A stretch of 64,000 nt of DNA from contig JBBBDQ010001456.1 in assembly GCA_037127315.1 (NCBI GenBank), positions 1,048,001-1,112,000 of the forward strand, in the 5' to 3' direction. Under the pieces are notes generated by a model that was given only the letters and a program-made list of their open reading frames with translations, searched no databases and was not told where the DNA came from. The translations under genes and the position numbers were made by a program. This DNA comes from Ascarosepion bandense. Taxonomy: Eukaryota > Mollusca > Cephalopoda > Sepiida > Sepiidae. Position 1 is the first letter of the stretch; each line of letters opens with the position of its first letter. Shown here piece by piece: positions 49,171 through 60,345 of the stretch.

Positions 49171-51061
49171 CTTAAAAAATGTCTCTTTTGGATAAACTAA
49201 TCTTGAAATTCTGTACATAGATGATGAGATTGTATAAATGTTGTGAAGTCTAGAACAAGTTAACTTGTACAGCTGATCTTTTCCAGGAATCTGGAAAGCT
49301 TTAAGTTTGTCTTTGATTGTATCAAACTTGGAGCAAGTCTCAGTCACACAGCCACTTGTAGTTTTATTCCATTTTGTACATTTAGAGCTTCTGAAAAAAT
49401 CAAATTTAATGCTGAATATTTTCAAATTTTTGTCATTTTACAAACAAAACTGAAAAGGTTATGTTTTAACCCTTTATTTCTTTCACTTGGCTGCCAAATA
49501 ACATATTTTAATCCAAATTTAGAGATCAACTTTAACAATATGTCCTATCGTTTGTGAGGTCAAACACTCATCTTTCATAACAAACTCAATATCTCTTTAT
49601 ATTTTAACTAAATTTTAAAACAAGAAAAAATAAAACTTTGAGAAAAAAAACCTAGGATTGATGAAAGGCAAAATTTAAACTTCTGTTACTTAAGTTTGGT
49701 AGTTGGTGAGACAACATAAAACTTGCCTATCTTGATAAAGAGGCTCTTTGAGAGATTGATATGTTTACTGAATGTGCACACTTGAAAGCAAAATATAAAT
49801 TCAGAAAGTGCATTTGAATTTAAAAGTTTAAGAATATTATAGATGTGTTATTTAATACAAAAAATTATACATTTATAGAAGGAAAAGTTTCTAATAATAA
49901 AATGAGCAGGTTTCTGCTTTAATGGTGGTAAATAAAGAGACCAAGGTTAACGAAATGGTAGAGTAGCAATGTTGGAACTGGACAAAGGATTGACCAAATC
50001 AAATTTGGAAAGAGTGGTTTGTGATTGCTTAGAACTAATGAATTATTAATCAGTTGTCTCAAGCCTCAATCATCCTCAATATAAGCTATTTAATTTTGGT
50101 CCTTAGGGAATTGTTGCTGGGAGAAGTAGCCAAGAGTTGTAACAAATGAATCACAAATCTTCCTTAACTATCATTGTGAAATGAATTTAGCATCAAAAGT
50201 ATCCCAGCAAGAATCTTTTTTCAAGAATTTCTGCTTGCAGAATAATCAAAGAAGATTGAAGACCAACTTTAATTATATGTCCAGTCCAGAGTACTATACT
50301 AAGCAAATAATCTGGGGCAGGTTGACCATATGAGAACTGACCCACTGTGTATAGTTATGAAAACCATAGTACTGCTAGTAATCCAAACTAAATAAAAACA
50401 TGTTTGTTAAAAACAATGTTGGGTAGAGAGGTCAATTGGCAGACAGATGAGATCATGCAACAGAGGGTATTCATCATATAATAGACTTGAAGCACAGACA
50501 GATTTCAAATGTATAAACTGTAAAGAAAGTTTAAACATATCAATCTATTCTCTATAACGTGTATAACATAATTACATATTAATCTATGAAAAATAATAGT
50601 ACATATAAAATTTTTGTATATATGAATATTGCTTGAGTCAGGTATTTATATTAGAAAAAACAAATTTGACCACAAGTTGAATAATTTTGATTTAACCTGT
50701 ACTTACAGATTTTGACAGCATTTCCAAAAGAATGCTGTAGCAATTGTTACAATTTATATTAATATCTACATTGTTTTAATAAATACTGAAAAAATGAACT
50801 CACATATTTTGTTATATTGCTCAAAGTATTAACTCAAAGCAATCTAATAGCAGTAGTTTAGATATTATTTACAGTTAGATAAAAAGATAAATTTAATCTT
50901 TTGATGTGATGTATTTATATCTTGACCATAAATGTACTTGTTATATAATGTAGAGATATTAAAAGTAAAGTAAGAGTATAAAAGTGCTATGTTTATAAGA
51001 GAAAATATTGCTGTGCAATGTTTGCATGCAATTCATTAATTATTCTCTATTCTCTTTGTAG
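49171..51061. other. Unassigned AT-rich DNA with one cysteine-containing minus frame
   Basis: The minus frame 49156-49425 contains 'KWNKTTSGCVTETCSKFDTI' and 'LKAFQIPGKDQLYKLTCSRL'. I cannot place it in a family, and it could be chance or a fragment of an unknown repeat. 49950-50480 is slightly GC-richer without features. Confidence 0.3.
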
Positions 51062-51155
51062 ATGCATACAAGTGAAAATACCTCCTGTTTGTCACTGTAC
51101 CTGGCCTTTCATCTTGGCTGACCACCAAAGCAGCAGATTGCTGCTGCTATACCTG
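51062..51155 (+). other. Candidate 94-bp non-coding exon
   Basis: Preceded by a pyrimidine-rich acceptor (ATTCTCTATTCTCTTTGTAG) and followed by a donor-like CCTG|GTTAGT, the same donor hexamer used by the KLHL BTB exon. GC is about half, in contrast to flanks near 30%. All frames contain stops, so if real it would be 5' UTR or a lncRNA exon. Inference from splice signals only. Confidence 0.25.
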
Positions 51156-51422
51156 GTTAGTAATTATGGAGAGGAAGTACACTCTCTTTTCCATCAACTG
51201 TTAATTAGAAATGTATGTTCTTTTTTGTATTTAGACTTTATGTTCATACTGTGTTCATTTGTGCAAGCTATTTTTGCAATTAGTCTTTCACATTCAAAAC
51301 TTTCCTAAGAACATTACATTAAAAGGCTGGTACAGGTAAATATTTTTTAGGTTCTTCATACATACGTGTCACTCATAAGTATCTTATTTGTACCCTAGAT
51401 CTATATCAATACACTAATAGTA

Positions 51423-52566
51423 TTGGGTTGGAACAAAAGTTTGTAACATTTTTCAATAGCTTTTGAACTCATGATTTCATCGTGATTGCCTGAAATTTAT
51501 GATATCTATACATATTCCGGACTAGATGAATTATCTATGGATTGTGAATTTTAAATGTTTTTTTTTTTTGTTTTGTTTTTTTACATTAAAAGTGAAAATA
51601 GAGAAAAATGAGATGTTTTTTGTCATTTGATGCTCTTTTATTTCCAGAAAGGAAAAACACTGCACAAACAACAAAAAGATAAGTGCCATTTATGGAGATG
51701 GTGCCATTACAGAAAGTACTGCTCATAAGTGGTTCACTAGGTAAAAAATGGAAAATTTGTTCTGGAAGATTGAAAACATTCCAACAGGACTGCAGTCACT
51801 GATGACCAAGTTGAAATACTGATTGAAAATAATCCAGATCACATGACATGGAACATCGCAGAGATATTCCACATAACTTATTTGAGCATTCTAAGGCATT
51901 TGAAAACATTTGGATATATAAATTGCTGTAATATTTGGGAAGCTTATGATTAATTCTCTACTCAAATGCAATCATAATGAATAATTTTTGGAAAGAATAA
52001 TCACAGATAATGAAAAATGGATTGTAACAACCTGGAGTGAAAAATATCTTTCAGAAAACAAAAATTGGTCTGCATCTGAAGAAGGTGATCTTAGGTATCT
52101 GGTGGAATTGGAAGCTCCTTCTACAAACTCTTGAGACATTGAGTTCAAACAATACTGTTCCAAAATGAACCAGTTAAATGCAGAGATCAAAAGCATCTGG
52201 AATTGGTAAATCAGAAGGATGACTCTAGACCTCACATTACTTTGTAGACCTGACAGAAATTTTGTTAGGTTGTCTTACTACACCTGCCATACTCACCTTT
52301 AGATTAACATTTATTTTAATTTCTACAACATTCTCCTAATGGGAAGAACTTAAATTCCCTGGAAACCTGTAAAAATCACTTAAACAAATTCATCACCTAG
52401 AAAGATGCCAAGTTCTGGGAGGATGGAATCATGAAACTGCCTCAATGAGGGCAAAAGGTAGTGGAACAAAATGGCAAATATATTGTTTAATAAATGCTTG
52501 TACAAATATCTGAATATTGTCTTTGAAATTCACTTAAAACACACTATGAACTTTGTTCTGACCCAA
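51423..52566 (+). mobile_element. Mariner transposon with both ends, decayed
   Basis: Starts TA|TTGGGTTGGAACAAAAGTTT and ends '..aactttgttctgacccaa|TA'. The inverse of the right end is TTGGGTCAGAACAAAGTTCA, so about 20-bp terminal repeats with a TA target duplication are visible. Inside, frame pieces read 'GKTTAQTTKKISAIYGDGAI', 'TESTAHKWFTR', 'RTAVTDDQVETLIENNPDHM', 'WNIAEIFHITYLSILRHLK', 'IITDNEKWIV' (normally with T-C-D-E-K-W, so a catalytic Asp is altered) and 'AKFWEDGIMKLPQ', 'QKVVEQNGKYIV'. Multiple stops, so inactive. A 3' relic of a relative lies at 19910. Confidence 0.9.
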
Positions 52567-53160
52567 TACTTGTTAAAAATGATGTTTATTTAATTTTTAT
52601 CTTCAATGATGCAGATTTTATTAAGAAAAATTAAATCTTTTAACAATTAGAAAAAAAAATTCAAAAAGTTCTTAAAATGTTTTGAGAAAAATATTATGCT
52701 AATGGTTTCTTAAAAATAAAAAAGAAAAAGATTAGAAACAAATTCTTAAATTTTCAAAGCAATTTTAAATGTCAAAATTACTTCTTAAATGCTGAAAAAA
52801 AAAAATTAAAATGACAAAGAAACTTTAAACTCCCCATATCACAAAAATATTAATTTTTCTTTCTTTTAACACAAGAACGATTCCTATCTAATCATAGATG
52901 TTATTTTCAAAGAATTCTTTTTAAATTTAAAAATTTTTAAGGTGCTTTGTATTTTTTTTGTTTTAATTATAAGTTTGACTTAATTTACTGATATATAATT
53001 TTAACTTATTTACTGAATGAAACATTCACTTGGCTGTCAAATTAAAATTTAATGAAAAATTTTAAAAAAATATTTGCTCTTTTAAATGAGTTTAACAAAT
53101 ATTATTTGAGAAAAGAAATAAATGTATCTCAAAAAAATAAACATTTAAAAGAAACAAATT

Positions 53161-53456
53161 AAAAGACATAAGTTAGTATTCCAGAACTAATTTTTACTCA
53201 AATGCTTTTCAGTTTACCTCAATCTCAACATTTGAATAAGGACAGGTTTCATTGAATTTTAAATATCACTTTTTTATTTTTTTATGAGAAAGCATACAAA
53301 ATAAGTGACATGGGCCCTTATATGATCAAATGATTTGTATCCTATAAATGCAGTTCTACAACTGATGATGGTAATTATGATGTATACAGGGGTCCATAGA
53401 TTATATAGTAAAACTTCCAGAGTTGATTGTATCCATTCAAGTTACCTTGATCTTTT
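53161..53456 (+). repeat. Duplicated block, copy 1
   Basis: From 'aaaagacataagttagtatt' to 'caagttacctt', this matches 57031-57360 in the same orientation with indels. The homology covers sequence outside the mariner plus the mariner's left end, so the two are copies of one larger unit rather than independent transposon insertions. Confidence 0.85.
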
Positions 53457-53946
53457 ACAGGAATTTCTTATACTACAGTTGTAACAATTGCAACCAACAG
53501 TTATTTTGCAGTAGGATAGTGCACCAGTTCATTAAGGGTTGGATGTTTGTGAGTTTTTCAATGAAATGTTTCCAAGCTGATGGATTGGAAGAAGGAGGTC
53601 ATGTTACCTGGTCACCTAGTTCACTCAAGATAACCCCCTATAGACCTCTTCATATGGAGTATTTTAAAGACAGAATCTATCATAAAAAAGTTAAAAACCT
53701 CAATGATCTCAAGAAAAGAATAAGCCAAGTAATATTCACTATTGATAAGGAATGCACATGGTTAGAAATTTAAAATTGTCTAGATGTGTTGCATGCAACC
53801 AATGAAGCTCATGTGAAAGTGTTCTTATGTGTTTAAATAAAGCTTTATTTGTTTGTTTTCCAATTAAACCCTCTAGAGTTATCCTAATTTTTTCATTTTT
53901 TTTTTTTATTACTTTAAAATTGTACAGATAATTTATGAACACCCTG
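53387..53946 (+). mobile_element. Mariner-like transposon, 560 bp, decayed
   Basis: Ends: TA|CAGGGGTCCATAGATTAT at the left and, inverted from the right, TA|CAGGGTGTTCATAAATTAT. These are good terminal repeats with TA duplications. The 116-codon frame (53423-53773) carries 'QLFCSRIVHQFI', 'KCFQADGLEEGGHVTWSPSS', 'YFKDRIYHKKVKNLNDLKKR' and, after a stop, 'LDVLHATNEAH'. This is the C-terminal third of a transposase with the 'W.GRGG.V.WP.RSPD.TP' region worn away (the SPD aspartate is lost). The N-terminal two thirds are missing, so the copy is internally deleted. Confidence 0.85.
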
Positions 53947-53948
53947 TA

Positions 53949-55499
53949 GTATTATATAAGACCAACTCAAAGTCTGTATGGAAACAGAAGTGTCTCACTG
54001 TGTCATTTGTGTGTTTATTTATTTTTTATCCAATACCTGCTGGCTATGGCTATTACTTATACCATGTAAATGTTGTAAAGATAATAAAGTAAAAAAAAAT
54101 TAAGCAAAAATATTTGAAGATAATTGCATAAGTGTGGTTGATTTTGTTCCTATTTTGATGTTTATTGAAATTATTTTAAGAAATGATTTTTGTTACCTAT
54201 TTATAGAAGTACATACATGCAAAATAATAAAAGAAAATATATAAAATTGCAATGCACAAATCAAATAGAAGTATATAGATTAAAATCCTTGAAAATAAGT
54301 GACTCACTGTATTTTTATTTTATTTCATTAAAAAAAATGAAAAATAATAGACCTCCAATATATTAGTAATTTGTTTCTTTCTTAATTATAGCTTACCTTA
54401 AAGGCATATATTCAGGAGATGCCTTTCTGTTTATATCATGTAATAAAGATAAATTATGAAACATGAGCTATTTCAAATTCTTTTTACACATGTCCAAATA
54501 ACTCCATCACCAATATAACATTTTGGATGGAACTCATTTTTGATGGTGACATCAGTTTGTACCATATTTTTAAGAATATAAAATTTATTAAAGTTTTTAT
54601 TTCTGCTGCTGAATTAGTGCTTTCTTTCAATATAAAATAATCAATTTGTAAATCTTAAAGATAACCAAAGGTTGCACAAACAAGGAATCAGTTGAGAATT
54701 AATTCAGATTCAAGAAAATCTGTTTGGGAAACAAGAAAAACACTTTATCATCAGAAGGTCTTGATGTAAGTTGGAAATTTACTTAAAATGGCTATTTTCT
54801 CACAGGTCTTTACAAGTATTTCTGCATAATAATGAATGTTTGACTCAATTTCCTTATACTTAATTCTCCAATGCAAAAGAAATTTGCATTGCAAGACAAG
54901 CAATAAGCTTCATAATGAAGGCAGTGGAAAATATGATTGAATAAACTGAATGAAGTAATAGAAATGATCAGCACTGATTTGACAATGGAGTCTTACTTGG
55001 ATTTACACAGGGTTTGGCTCTTCCTAATTTGCAATTTTCTGGTTATGTTTGACTTTGTGTAGGGGATGGGTATAGGTTGAAAGTATCTATAATTAGTAGT
55101 AGTTCAAAAACTTGTAGCAGTGCTAATGTTAGTGGGTATTTTCTTTTCTTTTTGTTGAATACTCAAGTAAAATGAGTTTGCAAATAAATGAAATACATGT
55201 TGTGAGGAATTGTTTTTGAGGATTTTATTACCTCAACTTATAGGTAAGCCTCTTGGAGATCATATTTGGCAAAGTTAGTACCAACATTAAACAGTTTTGA
55301 AAAAATGTTTTGGACAAATATTGTGAAGTGCATTAATAATTACATAAGTTTCAATTGAATACAAAATACAAAAAGTAGCAATAAATAAGAACTCAAAGAA
55401 TATATTAATATAAAATGTGTTTCTATATATTTTGAATATATTACACATAGTAGAGATTTTTAACATGGTTTCTGCTATCATCTGTAAACTATATTTTCT
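53949..55499. other. AT-rich, nothing recognised
   Basis: No supported gene, repeat family or terminal repeat. Confidence 0.45.
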
Positions 55500-56345
55500 G
55501 AAAGCATGTGAACTTGATGTTATCACTGTAATAGAGTTTAAGAAAAGTGCTCCTGAACTGGCTTTTGTTCTCTCTAAACTATACATTGCTGCTTCCTGCT
55601 TTCCTGTTTGTTGGAAATCCTCTTCTGTAGCCAGTCTTTAAGAACTCTGGCAAACAGCCTGATCCTTCTTATTGGCCTATTAGCCTTCTACTAGTTTTGG
55701 CAAAGTACTAGAGGCTGTAATGAATTCAGAATTGGTTAAGCATCTCATCTTGCAGGGTCTTGTTTCAGATAATCAATATGGTTTTTGCTAACTCCTGATA
55801 AATTAATGAATATTGTAGAAAGAGTCTGTTAATTCTTTTAGATAAGAATGATGAAACTGGCTGTTGCCTTGAATGTCTTGAAGGCATTTAACAGGTTTTG
55901 ACATATCAGTCTTCTTCATCACTTGAAAGTTAAAGTATTTTTGGACAAATGTTTTAACTGAATTGCAAAATTAAAGTGGATGCCCATTCGATTTTTGCGT
56001 TAATTGTGTTCATTGAAATCTGTTCTTGAACATAGATTATTCCTAATTTTCGTAAATGATCATCCTGACAGCATCAATTCTTAACTCAGTATATATGCTG
56101 ATGACACAACCATTTATTCTTGTCTTAATAGTTTGATAAGATCAAATTGGAAGCTGATCTAAAAATTGATCTACAATTTGTTGTTAACTGTAGAAAGGAA
56201 TGGCTTGTTAGTTTTAACACCTTTTCTCTTTTAAACATTTGAGAGAGCGCTTTTTACCTTCTATTAGCATAGTTGATACTAAGCGCCAGGGGAGTGACTC
56301 ATTGTGTTTCCCAGATTAACATTTTCTATTCATATGGGTGAAAAG
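55500..56345 (+). pseudogene. Jockey-like LINE reverse-transcriptase relic
   Basis: Plus-strand pieces: 'VITVIEFKKSAPELAFVLSK', 'LYIAASCFPVCWKSSSVASL', then shifted 'GKVLEAVMNSELVKHLILQG', 'LVSDNQYGF', 'ADDTTIYSC'-like text near 56097-56125, and 'RFLPSISIVDTK' near 56250. This is the reverse-transcriptase core of the same family as 24795 and 43430, including the worn Y-A-D-D region (readable as 'YADDTT' at about 56095). Stops and deletions throughout. Confidence 0.85.
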
Positions 56346-57030
56346 ATTAAAAAAAAAAAATACAAAACAAATGAAAATTATAAGTTTGTAAGTAATATTA
56401 GAATTTTAATTAGCAATTTTTTCAGAAAAAATATAATTAATACTTTATTTACTTTACATATCTTATTGGCAAATGCCATGTTTCAAAGTCTTTGCTCTTT
56501 TAACCTACAAACTTTATTTTTTTTTTTATTATACTTGTTTAAAGCATTTGCTTGCTAAAACTTTGTTCTTGTTAAAATTTCTTGCCTATTGTATATTATA
56601 TATTCAAAATAGTTTTAAAAATTAGATTAACATTCTTTGATTTATCATTTGTTACTGTTTAAATTTTGAATCACAATTTTTTAGTTATATAATTCTAATG
56701 CATTAGAAATGCTTAAAACACTTGCTGAAGGCTGTAGATCTGGAATGGACAATGGAGATCTTTAAGGGTGGCATTGAGAACTAAGTGCATAACTGTGCAG
56801 AGTTAGTAGTTTTCTTAATAATCATGATCAGTACAGCCTAATGAGAGTAACAAACCTGGTCTGATTATATCTATTCAAGGTATTTGTGTTCAACCAATAG
56901 TAATGCAGCTTAAGGTTAGAAGACTGGCCTAGCTATGTGCATCAGCATCCATGTCAGAATCCAAAACAAGATCATCATTGAATACCAGCCTATAATATTC
57001 TACTAGTTTCTTTTATAATCTGTACGGAAA
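56346..57030. other. AT-rich, nothing recognised
   Basis: No conserved frame. One short plus frame (56304-56558) is hydrophobic by composition only. Confidence 0.4.
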
Positions 57031-57400
57031 CTAAAAGACGTAAGTTAGTATTCCACAACTAATTTTTACTCAAATATTTTTGCAGCAGTATGATGGCATA
57101 CTAGTATGATGCTTTTCTGTTGACGTGTCCTTATTCAAATGTTGACATTGAGTCAGAATTTGAATAAAGACAAGTTTCATTGAATTTTAAATATCACTCT
57201 TTTGCTTTCATGACAAAACATACAAAATATGACATTGTGACATTGGCCTGTATATGATAAAATAATTTGTATCCTATAAATGTTTCTATATATACAGACT
57301 GCCCATAGATTATATGGAACAAATTCCATAGTTTATTATATCCATTCAAGTTACCTTGCATGCAGCTAATGAAGCTTATGTTTTAGTGTTCTTATGTTTA
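57031..57400 (+). repeat. Duplicated block, copy 2, with transposase deleted
   Basis: Matches 53161 onward. The mariner left end is present at 57295 (CAGACTGCCCATAGATTAT). Homology runs to 'ttcaagttacctt' (about 57357), then continues directly with 'gcatgcagctaatgaagctt', equivalent to 53790 onward. About 330 bp of transposase coding is therefore missing at a clean junction. Homology ends near 57400 at 'gttcttatgttta', before the mariner right end. It also has an extra segment near 57110-57150 that is the inverse of its neighbour. Confidence 0.8.
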
Positions 57401-57934
57401 ATGGCACATCAAAGTCCCAATTTAAGCAAGAACATTAAAACCTGACAGACTATGATTGGCATGTGATAACAGGTACTAGGTATTTTGTTGAATGTAAATA
57501 AGCATACTACCTCACCCATAAGTTGATCATCATAGCGTAAACCACTCTGAGCAGCATGTATTGTTGGGTAAATATCTGGCTGTTCTATTGCCTTCTGTAT
57601 ACTGGCATGCAAAATTATGTATTGGACCAACTACATCAAATGATTATATACTTTTGTATCAGTGGTGTCTATTGACCTTGAAGATTGGAAAATTAGTTGT
57701 TGCGTTTTCATAGGTAACATGTAACAGAAGATGCATTGCTTTAAGCAACTTGAAGCTGAAAAAAAAAAAGCTATGTAAAACTATTGAACCAATGAAAGAT
57801 ACAAGATGAAAAAAATCATTCTAATATGGAATTGTTCTACTTTATTGATATGAGTGTACGGTGTCTTGGAAAGTCATGTAGTTGAATATTAGCTTTTTTT
57901 TTTTAACAATAAATTTAAGGGTTAAATTTCCTTT

Positions 57935-58140
57935 GAAACAAAGATGAAGGTTTGAAGGAAAAGTTGACTCAACAAGAGATAGCTTGGCAGCTTGGAATTT
58001 CCAGAAATAATGTTCAAATGATCCAAAAGACATTTACTATTACTGGAAGTGGTTTAAGTGCAAAGAAAACTTGAAGATCATAAAAGTTAGTAGAGCAAGG
58101 AAAGATTGTGAGATTCTTGGTAGGCAATCCAAAATTAATA
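57935..58140 (+). pseudogene. Tc1-like transposase N-terminal relic
   Basis: The plus frame reads 'DEGLKEKLTQQEIAWQLGIS', 'RNNVQMIQKTFTITGSGLSA', 'KKT', then a stop and a shifted tail. This is the Tc1 helix-turn-helix region ('..Q.EIA..LGIS...VQ..I..Y..TGS'). It ends abruptly at the gypsy fragment. Confidence 0.65.
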
Positions 58141-58184
58141 ACCAGGGTAGTGGATGCAGTTTTAAGAGTGAGATTTCAGTTTTG

Positions 58185-59079
58185 GATCACATTATCTGGT
58201 GGCTGTGGATAGCTTCACTAAGTGATTTGAAATTTGTAAATGCAAAAAGCCAACATGTTTAATAACAGTGAAGTTTTTACATGAAATTTTTGTAAGATAT
58301 GGCATTCCCAATACCATACTCTAATAATGGTACACAATTCACTACTTATGAATTTGAAAATTTTGGTAAACTGTTCTTGATCGAACATATTACAACGTGT
58401 TGTATCACCTAAGGTCAAACAAACAAGCTGTGCATTTTGTGGATAATTTTAAGAGAGCTTTGAAAAAAGCAAGTCATGAAAAAGTGAACAAAGAAGTGCT
58501 ACAAAAATTCTTGAGAGTTCACTGTATAACACCAAATCCCAATACACTGTCAGGTATGTTGCCAGCAAAATTAATGTTTGCAAGAAAAATTAAATCAGTG
58601 TTCGACAAGTTGCTGCCAAGTCAAAAAAGAATAATAACAGATAACAAAAAGGACACAAAATCTTTGAGGATTGACAAAAAAATGTTTTTCAGAGTGTATA
58701 AAGATGGAAAAGAAATGTGGGAAGATGGTGTAATAACATCACATATTGGAAAGTTGATAGACATGGTAAAAAGAAAAAAAATGTGAACATAAAAGACATT
58801 ATAGTCAGTTGAAGAAAAGGTTTACCAAAGAAAAGCCCAAAAGAATAGAAGAACATTTGAAAGTACTGCATGATGTTTTCGATGTACCTACACCCAAGAA
58901 TTTGTTGAATGTATGATTTTCAGAAAAAAGGAAACATACAGAAAAAAAATGGAGGTTGATCCTAAATATAAAAGATACAAAGTTAAGTAAATTGGTGAAA
59001 TCACCAGAAAGAGAAAGGGGGGTGATACTAATGCTTAAAGTAAAAAGTTTATTAATAAAAGAAATCTCAGAAGATGGGA
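58185..59079 (+). pseudogene. Ty3/gypsy 3' part: integrase to end of pol
   Basis: Frame pieces: 'VAVDSFTK', a stop, 'FEICKCKKPTCLITVKFLHE', 'IFVRYGIPNTI', 'SNNGTQFTTYEFENFGKLF' (normally with the catalytic Asp in D-N-G-T-Q-F, here Asn), then a readable 130-codon frame (58397-58786) with 'YHLRSNKQAVHFVDNFKRAL', 'HCITPNPNTLSGMLPAKLMF' and 'KMFFRVYKDGKEMWEDGVI'. After a frameshift come 'HYSQLKKRF' and 'VLHDVFDVPTP'. The order is the integrase core, the C-terminal chromatin-side domain and the end of pol. A purine tract 'cagaagatggga' (59069-59079) directly precedes TGTTGTGG, the likely LTR start. The second LTR boundary was not found. Confidence 0.85.
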
Positions 59080-60213
59080 TGTTGTGGTATAAACAACACA
59101 CCTCCAGTAGCTCAAATGGACTGTTAGATGCTTAAATAAAGAACTCAAGTGAGTCTAAAACTGTTCCAGTCAGTCTTCAGAGTATTTCTTATAAGTGTCA
59201 CAGTGAATGCCTAAACAAGACTTTATATTATAACTGCTAGAAAACGAGTTATACAGTTGGCAGAGTATTGTAAAAAAAACAAAAAAAAACGACTTGAACA
59301 AGTGTATAGCAACAAAAAAAAAATCATTAACTTAAAAACATTGAAATAGAAGACTTAACCATTAGCATGAGATGTTGTTAATATTAGTGTCTTGCTCAAT
59401 TTTAGCCAAAATTTGCATACAACAGCATCAATCAGTAAATATAGGCCACACACCAAAAAATAAACATCTGAACTGAAAAGAGAATATGAAAAATATTAAA
59501 GGTAATACTCTATCAAAATCTTAAATAAACAACTGGACGATTTCTATTGAACCCTTTTCGAATTGGACAATAAAGGAAATTTTTATGGTCTAGAAGGCAT
59601 ATAGTCTGAAAGCATATGACTGGCTTTAAATGACAAAAATAGTTTTTTGAAGTTCTGCATTTCAACAGACTTACCAAGGTAGTTCTCAAGGCTTGCTTTA
59701 TTTATGCACTCACTGAGAACATAGAATTCCATCAGCAAGGAAGGAGTGAAAGGATATGTTTGATTTTTTTTTTTTTTTTTTATCCTGCACATTCTGCAGA
59801 CAGGCTCTACTTTTTCCAGCCCTTCAAGCATGGGTGGTTTTATTGTACCATCAAATTTAGGAATTAGTTTTATGTCTAAAATGAATGATGCTGAATTTGA
59901 CCTGATTATAATACAAGCATGGATATTCTGCTAAAAATGTCAGTTTTTAACCATCTTGTGATGTTATAACATTCATATCAGTCTGAGCACAAAAAATAAG
60001 TGGGAGTTGTAACTTATGGTACCCTACATATGTCACGGGTAAAGGCATACCGGATGTTATTGTTTCCCAGGTTTCCATTACACATGCAAACTATCATCAC
60101 CTGCATGAAAGCAAAACTTGCTCTCATCTCTAGACAATAGAATGCCATTTGATCACTCTCTTGCAACTAATAGAAATAAGCACAATGGTATAGTAGTGGA
60201 AGTCTGGTTAGAG
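59080..60213. other. Probable LTR start, then unassigned DNA
   Basis: TGTTGTGGTATAAACAACAC at 59080 has the TG start and position expected of a 3' LTR. No matching 5' LTR exists in the window, so its length cannot be set. The minus frame 59583-59831 is unassigned. Confidence 0.4.
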
Positions 60214-60345
60214 CAGTGTTTCTCAACCTTTTTGAGCAATAACACACCTAGAAGCAAATTAAAATATATCATGACACACTTAGCAAAACTTTTAAAGAGC
60301 ATACATTTAAATGTTATGAAATAAAACCATAGATTTTTAAAAATA
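60214..60345 (+). mobile_element. hAT-type left terminus (fragment)
   Basis: CAGTGTTTCTCAACCTTTTT followed by 'gagcaataacacacctag' is the classic left end of hAT (Charlie-like) transposons. No matching right end (a reverse of CAGTG-type) was found downstream, and there is no transposase motif, so the element is truncated or its right end is beyond recognition. The end coordinate is arbitrary. Confidence 0.65.

Noticed and set aside
59583..59831. 82-codon minus frame with MLEGLEKVEPVC
   Set aside because: It crosses a T homopolymer (poly-lysine) and shows no family motif. Kept only as unassigned sequence.
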